A stretch of 8,890 nucleotides of DNA from CAZJHD01 sp964545855 (GTDB lineage: Bacteria > Planctomycetota > UBA1135 > JACQFD01), in contig CAZJHD010000101.1 of NCBI GenBank assembly GCA_964545855.1, positions 1 through 8,890 on the forward strand. Reading direction: 5' to 3'. The notes beneath the pieces were generated by a model. The model was not told the DNA's origin. It ran no database searches and saw only the letters and a list, made by a program, of their open reading frames with translations. Shown here piece after piece: positions 1 to 6,045 of this stretch. The number at the start of each line of letters is the position of its first letter. The stretch's first letter is position 1. The position numbers were made by a program, and so were the translations under genes.

Positions 1-20
1 GGCCTCGGGCCAGCGGCGGC

Positions 21-40
21 GATTTCCTCACAACCTCTCT
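21..40 (+). repeat. Inverted-repeat copy A, left of the SDR gene
   Basis: The 20 bases beginning GATTTCCTCACAACC match the reverse complement of 891-910 at 19 of 20 positions; the single difference is T versus C at the fifth base. A related copy lies at 943-960. The two outer copies bracket the SDR gene. The copy abuts and overlaps by two bases the motif at 39-55 that recurs at the far right of the window. Confidence 0.75.
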
Positions 41-55
41 GACCCCATTCCCGGG
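39..55 (-). repeat. Left copy of the 17-base motif shared with the right end of the window
   Basis: CTGACCCCATTCCCGGG is the exact reverse complement of 8813-8829. Here only one half of the larger palindrome is present. It lies between repeat copy A and the SDR start, so it would be in the SDR leader. Confidence 0.65.
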
Positions 56-75
56 CGGTGCGGTACGACTCCGTC

Positions 76-891
76 ATGCACGCGACGTCCGACGCAGGCT
101 CCCGTCCCCTTGCACTCGTCACCGGTGCCTCCGGCGGCATCGGCCTCGCGCTCGCGCGCGGTCTCGCGCGCGACGGCCACGATCTCCTCCTCGTGGGGCG
201 CCGCGAGGCGGCGCTGCGCGAAGTGGGGGCGGAGATCGCGCGCGCGCACGGCGTCGTGACGGAGGCCCTCCGTGCCGACCTCTCGGCGCCCGGCGCCGCC
301 GCGCGGCTCGCCGAGGAGGTGGCGCGTCGCGGTCGCGCCGTCGACGTGCTCGTGAACAACGCCGGCTCCGGCACCTTCGGACCCTTCGCCGACGGCGACG
401 CCGAGAGCGACCGCGCGACGATCGAGCTCAACGTGACGGCGCTCACGGAGCTGACGCGCCGGCTCCTGCCGCCGATGCTCGCGCGGCGGCGCGGCGCGAT
501 CCTCCTCGTCGCGTCGACGGCGGCCTTCCAGCCGGGGCCGCTCATGGCCGTCTACTACGCGACGAAGGCCTACGTCCTCTCCTTCGGCGAAGCGCTCTCG
601 AACGAGCTCGAGGCGAGCGGTGTCACGGTGACGATCCTTTGCCCCGGCCCCACCGACACGGGCTTCCAGGCGGCGGCGCGCATGGACGTCTCGAAGGCGC
701 GCCGCGCCGGCTGGCTGATGACGGCCGAGTCCGTGGCCGATTCGGGCCTCCGCGCCCTGCGCCGCGGCAAGCGGCTCGCGGTGCCGGGTCTCGCGAATCG
801 GCTCCTCGTGGCCTCCCTTCGCGTCACTCCGCGCGCGGTGGTCCTCCGCGTCGTGCGCTGGCTGCAGGAGCAGGCGAAGGCGCCGATGTGA
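76..891 (+). CDS. Short-chain dehydrogenase/reductase (classical SDR, NAD(P)-dependent)
   Basis: This is a 271-residue cytoplasmic oxidoreductase of the classical SDR family, with one Rossmann domain and no signal peptide. Visible motifs are the cofactor loop TGASGGIG (residues 16-23), GRRE just after the second strand (41-44; basic residues here usually favour NADPH), NNAG (94-97), catalytic Ser147, the YxxxK pair Tyr160/Lys164 thirteen residues further on, and PGPTDT (190-195), typical of the nicotinamide-side loop. The length is normal for the family. The substrate cannot be read from sequence; the overall look is of the broad group of acyl/keto reductases and DltE-like short-chain enzymes. 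I chose ATG 76; an in-frame GTG at 58 would add six residues that do not look conserved. No convincing ribosome binding site precedes either start. The gene stands alone, converging on the FG-GAP gene, and is bracketed by inverted repeats that also form a hairpin right after the stop. Family call is firm; substrate is unknown. Confidence 0.93.
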   Translation: MHATSDAGSRPLALVTGASGGIGLALARGLARDGHDLLLVGRREAALREVGAEIARAHGVVTEALRADLSAPGAAARLAEEVARRGRAVDVLVNNAGSGTFGPFADGDAESDRATIELNVTALTELTRRLLPPMLARRRGAILLVASTAAFQPGPLMAVYYATKAYVLSFGEALSNELEASGVTVTILCPGPTDTGFQAAARMDVSKARRAGWLMTAESVADSGLRALRRGKRLAVPGLANRLLVASLRVTPRAVVLRVVRWLQEQAKAPM

Positions 892-893
892 GA

Positions 894-960
894 GAGGTTG
901 TGAGGGAATCGCAGCCGTTCGCAGCCGGCGGTCGCCCGGCGCCGATTCCCTCACGACCTC
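894..960. repeat. Long inverted repeat / hairpin (copies B and C) after the SDR gene
   Basis: The arm 894-911 (GAGGTTGTGAGGGAATCG) pairs with 943-960 (CGATTCCCTCACGACCTC) over 18 positions: 17 Watson-Crick pairs and one G-T. The 31-base loop holds a second small stem (GCCGG 924-928 with CCGGC 936-940). The hairpin starts three bases after the SDR stop and lies between two converging genes. It could stabilise the 3' end or act as a terminator in either direction, although no T-run follows. It may equally be a dispersed palindromic repeat. The pairing is seen directly; the role is inferred. Confidence 0.75.
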
Positions 961-963
961 AGC

Positions 964-990
964 CTGGCACCGATCGAGACTGGCACCGAT
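964..990 (+). repeat. Tandem 11-base direct repeat CTGGCACCGAT
   Basis: CTGGCACCGAT occurs at 964-974 and again at 980-990, a 16-base period, directly after the 894-960 hairpin in the convergent intergenic region. No ORF uses it. It resembles repeat-family debris rather than a known protein-binding site. Confidence 0.6.
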
Positions 991-1058
991 TCATTCACGC
1001 CCCGGGCTCGGCCCGAGTCCGCCGCCCGGGCCGTGCACGAAATCGGAGCCAGTGTCGG

Positions 1059-2723
1059 TCATGGCCCGAGCACCGTGAGCGAGAGGCCGCGGGAGGTGCT
1101 GAGGCCGTAGGTGGTCGGCGTGCAGCTCGTCCAGGCCCAGAGAGCCTGGAGGTAGTAGACCGAGCCGACGAGGAGCGGGTTGTTCGGGATCGGGACCGGG
1201 ACGGAGCCGACTCCGGAGCCGTTGCTGACGATGTCGAGGGAGATCACCTCCGTCGCCGTCAGCAGATCGACGTGGAGGAGCACCGAAATGCCGAAGGGAT
1301 CGGAGCCCGCGAAGTCGGCCACGTTCGAGACGAGCCCGAGCCCGAGGCTGCTCGGCGGCGCGGCGCTGCAGGAGATCGTGAAGGCGGCCATGCCGATCTC
1401 CGGCGGGAGGTTTCCCGAGAGGGTCTCGGTGCCCGTGCAGCCGGGCGTGCCCGTGCCGAAGGATGCGAGGGCGCCGGCGAGATCGCGGTGGAGGTAGGCG
1501 GCGCCGGCCGTCGTCTCGTAGCGCGGGCCGCCGATCGCGAGGCGCGCGCCGGAGATCGCGACGGACTGGCCGAAGATCCCGCTCGTCAGGAGGAGGGGCG
1601 GAGCGATCGCCGCGACCTGGGGCCAGGTGCCGTTCGGCTGGCGCACGAAGACATAGGCCTGCCCGTGGTTCTGCGGCACGGCGGGGAAGAAGCCGCTCTC
1701 CTGCAGCGGCGCTCCGACGACGACGCGGTCGCCGGAGAGGCCGACGGAGGTGCCGAACTCGTCGTTCGCGTCGGCGTCGCTCGCGAGGAGCTTCGCCGAC
1801 TGCGTCCAAGTGCCGGCGATGCGGTCGAAGACGTAGGCGGCGCCCCTCACGGAGTTCTTCCGCCGCGCTCCGACGACGAAACGCTCGCCGTCTCGGGAGA
1901 GGGACCAGCCGAAGACGTCGCCGGAGGCGCCGTCGGCCGCGAGGAGCTTGCCCTGGTAGGCCCAGCCGCCCGCGTAGACGTAGACGGAGCCCGACTCGAG
2001 GCCCATGTCGTCGTCGAGGTCGGCGCCGACGAGGAGCTCGGTCTCCGTCACCGCGACGGAGCGTCCGAAGTCGTCGTTCGCGGCGGAGTCGGGCGCCGTG
2101 ATCTTCGCGAGGAACGTCCAGGTCCCGGGGCCGGTGCGCACGAAGAGGGAGACGGAGCCGGCATTGAGCTGCCCGGGGAGATCGTCCCAGGGAGCGCCGA
2201 CGGCGGCGACGGTGCCGCTCGGCGACAACGCGACGGACATGCCGAGCACATCCTCGGCGGCGCCGTCGGGGGCCACGAGCTTCGCGACCTGGAGCCATGT
2301 GCCGTTCGGCTGGCGCTCGAAGACGTAGGCGGATCCCGTGTTGGAGGTCGGGCCCGTGTTGGTGTTGGGAGCCCCGACGATCGCCACGTCCCCGGCGAGG
2401 GCGACCGACTGCCCGAGGGTGTCGAAGGCCGCCGCGTCGCTCGCCGTGAGCTTCGCCGCGAAGGCCCAGGATCCATCGGACTGGCGCTCGTGGACGTAGG
2501 CCGCGCCCGTCTGGCTCGTGATTCCGTTCTCGAAGGGAGCGCCGACGAGGACGCGGTTCCCGGAGGCGGCGATCGCGTAGCCGAATTGCGAAGTGGAGGT
2601 CGTGTTCGTCGGGTAGATCGTCGCGGTCTTGACCACCTGGGCTCGGACCGGAAGCGCCGTGAACGCGACGGAGAGCGCGAGGGCGGACAGGATCTGCAAT
2701 GCGGCGGCGCGGTGGATCGTCAT
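1059..2723 (-). CDS. Secreted FG-GAP beta-propeller protein with planctomycete-type C-terminal module
   Basis: This is a 554-residue exported protein. Residues 1-28 form a signal peptide (hydrophobic stretch about 8-25, likely cleavage after VRA before Gln29). Seven FG-GAP-like repeats follow, each with an FG/LG-x-S-V core and a VGAP-like end, at about 47-63, 103-119, 160-177, 219-234, 271-286, 323-339 and 384-400. Seven repeats suggest one closed seven-bladed propeller; the integrin-alpha type of this fold often binds calcium and ligands. The linkers carry alternating AAKL and AYVFxRQPNGTW motifs. Residues from about 425 to 554 form a separate beta-rich module beginning GTGTPGCTG and ending in a YGLSTSRGLSLT motif, which I associate with secreted planctomycete proteins. 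ATG 2723 was chosen because it starts exactly at the signal peptide; a start at 2783 would add 20 residues in front of it. No Shine-Dalgarno sequence is seen. The gene is divergent from the ChaN-type gene. Ligand and role are unknown; a surface or extracellular adhesive role is inference. Confidence 0.9.
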   Translation of the reverse strand: MTIHRAAALQILSALALSVAFTALPVRAQVVKTATIYPTNTTSTSQFGYAIAASGNRVLVGAPFENGITSQTGAAYVHERQSDGSWAFAAKLTASDAAAFDTLGQSVALAGDVAIVGAPNTNTGPTSNTGSAYVFERQPNGTWLQVAKLVAPDGAAEDVLGMSVALSPSGTVAAVGAPWDDLPGQLNAGSVSLFVRTGPGTWTFLAKITAPDSAANDDFGRSVAVTETELLVGADLDDDMGLESGSVYVYAGGWAYQGKLLAADGASGDVFGWSLSRDGERFVVGARRKNSVRGAAYVFDRIAGTWTQSAKLLASDADANDEFGTSVGLSGDRVVVGAPLQESGFFPAVPQNHGQAYVFVRQPNGTWPQVAAIAPPLLLTSGIFGQSVAISGARLAIGGPRYETTAGAAYLHRDLAGALASFGTGTPGCTGTETLSGNLPPEIGMAAFTISCSAAPPSSLGLGLVSNVADFAGSDPFGISVLLHVDLLTATEVISLDIVSNGSGVGSVPVPIPNNPLLVGSVYYLQALWAWTSCTPTTYGLSTSRGLSLTVLGP

Positions 2724-2885
2724 GGAGGGTCGGGAGGCAGGTGTGGGGGAGCCGGGCGAGGCCACGGCCTCCTCCGCTCTCACCCCCGAACGGCGCGGCT
2801 CGTTTCACCGGAGTTTTCCGCGGGACCGGGGAGCCGAGAATCTCGTGGGGCGTCGCGGCGCCATGCCGCCGAAGATTCCTCGCCC
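2724..2885. promoter_or_regulatory. Divergent intergenic region between FG-GAP and ChaN-type genes
   Basis: These 162 bases separate two outward-facing genes and must hold both leaders, and probably both promoters. I see no convincing -35/-10 pair. The clearest element is a perfect palindrome CGAGA-A-TCTCG (2835-2845), about 40 bases before the ChaN-type start, which could be an operator. Neither gene has a Shine-Dalgarno sequence here. The assignment rests on gene orientation only. Confidence 0.4.
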
Positions 2886-5072
2886 ATGATCCGAGGCGCT
2901 CTCGCTCTCTCGCTCACAGTCTTCCTCTCGGGTGCCTGCGCGTCGTCCGTGGTCTCCCCCGGAGCGATCGCGCCCGCGGTTCCCCCCTGGTCGGCCCCCG
3001 CCCTCGAGCGGGCCGTCGCCGTCCGCGGCGGGCGGACGAACGCGCCGCTCTCCTTCGACCGCCTCCTCGACGCGCTCGCCGAGGCCGACGCGGTGTTCCT
3101 CGGCGAGCTGCACACGGACGAGACGACGCACCGCGTGGAGCTCGCCGTCTACGAGGGGCTCCTCGCGCGGCGCGGCGGCCGCGTGGTGCTCGCGCTCGAG
3201 ATGTTCGAGCGCGACGTGCAGCCGGCGCTCGACGCGTACCTCGCCGGCGCGTCGACGGAGACGGCGTTCCTCGCCGCGGCGCGCCCGTGGACCAACTACG
3301 CGACGGCCTACCGCCCGATGATCGAGCGCGCGCGGGCGGAGCGGCTCCCGGTGGTCGCCTCCAACTTCCCGGCTCCGCTGCGCCGCAAGCTCGCGTCGTC
3401 GAGCGCGAGCGGCGCGTCGGCCCTCGACGCGCTCGCGGCCGGCGACCGCGCGCTCGCTCCGCGGGAGCTCCTCGCGAACACGGATGCCTACTGGCGCCGC
3501 GTCGACAATGCCGTGCGCGGCCACCGCGCGATGATGGGCGGGAGCGCGGGAGGCAACGACGCGCGGCTCACGTCGGGGCAGTCGCTCTGGGACAACTCCA
3601 TGGGGGAGGCCTGCGCGCTCGCGCTCGAACGCCACCCGGGGCACCTCGTGCTGCATGTGAACGGAGGCTTCCACAGCGCCTACTTCGACGGGACGGTGCG
3701 CCAGCTCCTGCTGCGCCGGCCCGCCACGCGCGTGCGCACCGTGTCGATCGTGCCGACGCCGAATCCCGCCGTCGCCGACGCGGGGGGCGCGCCCGTGGCC
3801 GACTACGTCGTCTTCGCCGAGGAGCGCGCGACGGACCTGAACGACGGCACCTACTCGGTCGCGGCGCGGCGGGAGATCGACTACCGGCTCCATCTGCCGA
3901 AGGGCTCGCCGCCGGAGTCGGGCTGGCCGCTCCTCCTCTGGTTCGGTGACGACGGGCTCACGGCGAAGGACGGCCTCGCGCTCTGGCGCGATCGCCTCGG
4001 TGACGCGTGCGCCATCGCGGTGCTCGAGGCGCCCTACAAGGAGACGCAGGACGACCTCGTCGAGGGCGGACGCTGGTTCTGGCCCGACACGTTCGCCTCC
4101 GACCTCGGAACGCTCGTGGGGGCGACGGAGGAGGCGTGGGCCTTCCTGCTGCGGCACCATCCGATCGATCCGGGGCGCGTCTGCGTCGCGGGCGAGGGCA
4201 CCGGCGCCACGGTGGTGTCGGCGATCTCGCTCCGCGGCGGACGCATGGGCGCGCGCGGCGTCGGCTTCGCGCCGAGCCGCTACGCGAAGCTGAAGGACCT
4301 CCCCCTGCCGCTCCCGGAAGATCGCGGCGACGCGGTGACGCCGGAGAAGTCGCTCGCGTTGTTCCTCCCCGCGGAGGACGAGCCATGGTGGTTCGAGGAG
4401 CTGGCGGAGTACCGCGCCGTGGGGCTCGAGAGCGGAGCGGCGCGCGCGACGGAGGACCCCTGGCTCCGCGAGGCCGAGCGCGAAGCCGCGCTTCGGTCGG
4501 TCCTCGGGCTTCCCGATGCCGCAGGCAGCTCGGGCGCCGGCCGGCGCCACTTCGTCGCCGACGGACCGCGCGCGCGGCACTGGGCGCGCCTGAAGGCGCT
4601 CGCGATGGAGAGCGCCGGCGGAGTCTCGGTCGCCGTCCTCGACGCGCCGCCCGAGGGATCGGTCGAGGGCGCCGGCTCGACGGAGGTCGACCTGCGCGTC
4701 CGCGCCGCGGACTTCGCGAGCGGCGAGGGCATCCCGCGGTGTCCTGGGCCCTTCGGCGGCACGACGGTGGTCGTGCTGCCCGAGTCGACGCCTCGGGAGG
4801 AGGCCGACGCGTGGCGTGCGATCGAGCGGGACGATCCGGTCCAGCGACGGAGCCGCTTCCACCGCCTGCGCGTCGTCGCGGCCTCCGGCGAGCGCCGGCT
4901 CGTCGACGTCCTCCAGGAGCTTCGCGACGCGGGGCGCACGAACGTCCTCGTCGTGCCGGCCACCTTCGCCGCCGACGGCGAGACGATGCGCGCGCTCCGC
5001 CGGAGCGTCCGCGGCCTCGACGATTCGCTCACGATCCGCTGGCTCCCGGGTCTCGGCGGCCCGGCGGAGTGA
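2886..5072 (+). CDS. ChaN-type (Tiki superfamily) lipoprotein fused to a serine-less alpha/beta-hydrolase-like domain
   Basis: This is a 728-residue envelope protein. Residues 1-17 form a short signal peptide before Cys18 (LSGAC), an imperfect lipobox that suggests a lipoprotein. Residues about 50-310 match the ChaN-like haem-binding uptake family (PF04187): GELH at 73-76 with Asp78 and His82 behind it, LALEMFERD at 102-110, SLWDNSMG at 233-240 and NGGFHSAY at 259-266. ChaN proteins bind haem as dimers and belong to a superfamily that includes TraB and Tiki proteases, so haem binding or peptide cleavage are both possible. Residues about 330-500 look like an alpha/beta hydrolase (WPLLLWFGDDG, then VCVAGEGTGATV), but the elbow reads G-E-G-T-G (436-440) with Gly438 in place of the nucleophile. 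Residues about 622-728 are a third unit. ChaN alone is typically about 300 residues, so this is a fusion. ATG 2886 was chosen because it gives the signal peptide; the reading frame is open far upstream, but only as antisense to the FG-GAP gene. Confidence 0.88.
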   Translation: MIRGALALSLTVFLSGACASSVVSPGAIAPAVPPWSAPALERAVAVRGGRTNAPLSFDRLLDALAEADAVFLGELHTDETTHRVELAVYEGLLARRGGRVVLALEMFERDVQPALDAYLAGASTETAFLAAARPWTNYATAYRPMIERARAERLPVVASNFPAPLRRKLASSSASGASALDALAAGDRALAPRELLANTDAYWRRVDNAVRGHRAMMGGSAGGNDARLTSGQSLWDNSMGEACALALERHPGHLVLHVNGGFHSAYFDGTVRQLLLRRPATRVRTVSIVPTPNPAVADAGGAPVADYVVFAEERATDLNDGTYSVAARREIDYRLHLPKGSPPESGWPLLLWFGDDGLTAKDGLALWRDRLGDACAIAVLEAPYKETQDDLVEGGRWFWPDTFASDLGTLVGATEEAWAFLLRHHPIDPGRVCVAGEGTGATVVSAISLRGGRMGARGVGFAPSRYAKLKDLPLPLPEDRGDAVTPEKSLALFLPAEDEPWWFEELAEYRAVGLESGAARATEDPWLREAEREAALRSVLGLPDAAGSSGAGRRHFVADGPRARHWARLKALAMESAGGVSVAVLDAPPEGSVEGAGSTEVDLRVRAADFASGEGIPRCPGPFGGTTVVVLPESTPREEADAWRAIERDDPVQRRSRFHRLRVVAASGERRLVDVLQELRDAGRTNVLVVPATFAADGETMRALRRSVRGLDDSLTIRWLPGLGGPAE

Positions 5073-5093
5073 GCGCGCGAGAGGCGAGCCGGC

Positions 5094-5450
5094 ATGCAGC
5101 TCTACGCGCTCATCCTCCAGATCTACGTCGTGCCCGTGCTCGTGGGCGTCGGGCTCGTCGTGCTGCTCACGCGCCGGAGCGCGCGCTGGCGAAAGCTCGA
5201 CGCGCTCGCCCTGCTCGCGGCGCCGGTCGTCTGGCTCGTGCTCACATCCTCGCCTCTCGTCACGGGCAGGAAGTCGCTCGCGAACCTCATCGAGCCGCTC
5301 TTCATCGCGTTCTTCCTCACCTGCGCCGCGCCGCTGCGCATCGCGATCGTGCATCTGCTGCCGGAGAAGTGGTGGACCGCGGCGACGATCGCCGGCGCCT
5401 GCGCCGTGGCGGCCGGAGTCTTCTTCGTCGTGCCCGCGATGCCCGAGTGA
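5094..5450 (+). CDS. Small four-helix integral membrane protein
   Basis: I do not recognise a family for this 118-residue protein. It is mostly hydrophobic, with four predicted membrane helices at about residues 4-26, 36-53, 63-85 and 93-113. They are separated by a basic loop (TRRSARWRKLD, 26-36), a polar loop containing TGRKS (57-61) and a short loop with PEKWW (90-94). By the positive-inside rule the first basic loop is likely cytoplasmic, which would put both ends outside. No catalytic or metal-binding motif is evident. The gene begins 21 bases after the stop of the ChaN-type fusion, with a weak purine-rich stretch (GAGAGGCGAG) before the ATG, so it is probably the second gene of a two-gene operon and may help the lipoprotein at the membrane. 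It converges with the DUF1801 gene, whose stop lies 24 bases away. Reality of the gene is supported by hydrophobicity, spacing and start; function is unknown. Confidence 0.75.
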   Translation: MQLYALILQIYVVPVLVGVGLVVLLTRRSARWRKLDALALLAAPVVWLVLTSSPLVTGRKSLANLIEPLFIAFFLTCAAPLRIAIVHLLPEKWWTAATIAGACAVAAGVFFVVPAMPE

Positions 5451-5474
5451 GCGGCGGCCCGCCCTTTCGCGCGT

Positions 5475-6032
5475 CTACCTCTTCGCGGCCCGACTCTTCG
5501 CGGCCCGGCCCTTGGGAGCGCTGCTCTTCGCCGGAGCGGCGGCCTTCCGCGCCGCCGCGCGCTTCGCGGCCTCCTTGTTCATCGTGAGGATCGCCGCCTC
5601 GTAGTGCGCGATCACCTTCTTCACGGGCGCGCTCCGGATCGTGTCGGCGATCACGTCGAGCGCGAGGTCCTCGACCTTCTTGAAACGCACGCACGACTTG
5701 CCCATGTCGAGCTTCTTCCCCGTCTTCGCCCACCTCTGGCGGAACTGCTCCGCCTGCTCCTCGTCGCCGTAGACGCACATCAGGTAGAGCGACATCGCGT
5801 TCTTCTGCGACGCGAGGCCCGCGAAGGGGAGCGGCTGCTTCGGATCGCAGTGGTAGCCCGGCGGGTAGACGCGGTGCGGGACGTAGTAGCCGATCATCCC
5901 GTACTGCATGCCCTCCTCGAACCCGTCGCCGAGGTTCTGGAGGATCACCTTGCGCACGGACTCGAGGGCGGCGCGGCGATCGGCGGGGAGGTGTGCGAGG
6001 TACTCGGCGACGGTCGTGGCCTTGCTCTGCAT
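5475..6032 (-). CDS. DUF1801 (YdhG-like) protein with lysine/alanine-rich tail
   Basis: This is a 185-residue, probably cytoplasmic protein. Residues about 5-148 match the DUF1801/YdhG-like fold (related to YjbR and CyaY-type folds). It begins with VAEYLAHLPADRRAALESVRKVI (8-30) and carries the family core GMQYGMIGYYVP (41-52), the strand QKNAMSLYLM (77-86) and GKSCVRFKK (111-119). The family's molecular role is poorly defined; some members are called iron chaperones because of the frataxin-like fold, but nothing here proves iron binding. Residues about 153-185 form a low-complexity Lys/Ala/Arg tail resembling histone H1-like tails. The ATG at 6032 follows a good ribosome binding site (GAGAGGA, seven-base spacer) and lies 13 bases after the FIST stop codon, so the two genes are very likely co-transcribed. 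A longer reading through the FIST C-terminus in another frame was rejected. Family assignment is strong; function is open. Confidence 0.88.
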   Translation of the reverse strand: MQSKATTVAEYLAHLPADRRAALESVRKVILQNLGDGFEEGMQYGMIGYYVPHRVYPPGYHCDPKQPLPFAGLASQKNAMSLYLMCVYGDEEQAEQFRQRWAKTGKKLDMGKSCVRFKKVEDLALDVIADTIRSAPVKKVIAHYEAAILTMNKEAAKRAAARKAAAPAKSSAPKGRAAKSRAAKR

Positions 6033-6045
6033 CGGAGGATCCTCT
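6033..6045 (-). promoter_or_regulatory. Ribosome binding site and junction between FIST and DUF1801 genes
   Basis: The 13-base spacer contains AGAGGATCCTCCG. Together with the last base of the FIST stop codon it makes a purine-rich site GAGAGGA seven bases before ATG 6032. The site lies within a perfect 10-base palindrome GAGGATCCTC (6035-6044). The close spacing supports co-transcription and fixes the DUF1801 start. Confidence 0.6.

Noticed and set aside
28..954. A 308-residue minus-strand ORF opposite the SDR gene
   Set aside because: The SDR frame has all catalytic motifs; the opposite frame is charged and repetitive, and it runs through the hairpin.
1463..2101. An Arg/Ser-rich plus-strand ORF that looks like a basic protein
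   Set aside because: It is an antisense shadow of the FG-GAP gene with composition forced by GC-rich codons.
991..2808. A 605-residue minus-strand ORF overlapping the FG-GAP gene in another frame
   Set aside because: It has Arg-rich low-complexity composition and no recognisable fold; the FG-GAP frame has signal peptide and repeats.
639..2885. A 5' extension of the ChaN-type gene giving a single 1477-residue ORF
   Set aside because: The extra part is antisense to the well-supported FG-GAP gene, has Arg/Gly-rich low-complexity composition, and would bury the signal peptide at 2886.
2805..5354. An 849-residue minus-strand ORF opposite the ChaN-type gene
   Set aside because: It is a shadow from GC-rich third positions; the translation is Arg/Glu/Ala-rich with no domain, while the plus strand has clear motifs.
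5451..5474. A terminator between the convergent membrane-protein and DUF1801 genes
   Set aside because: The 24-base gap has no stable stem and no T-run.
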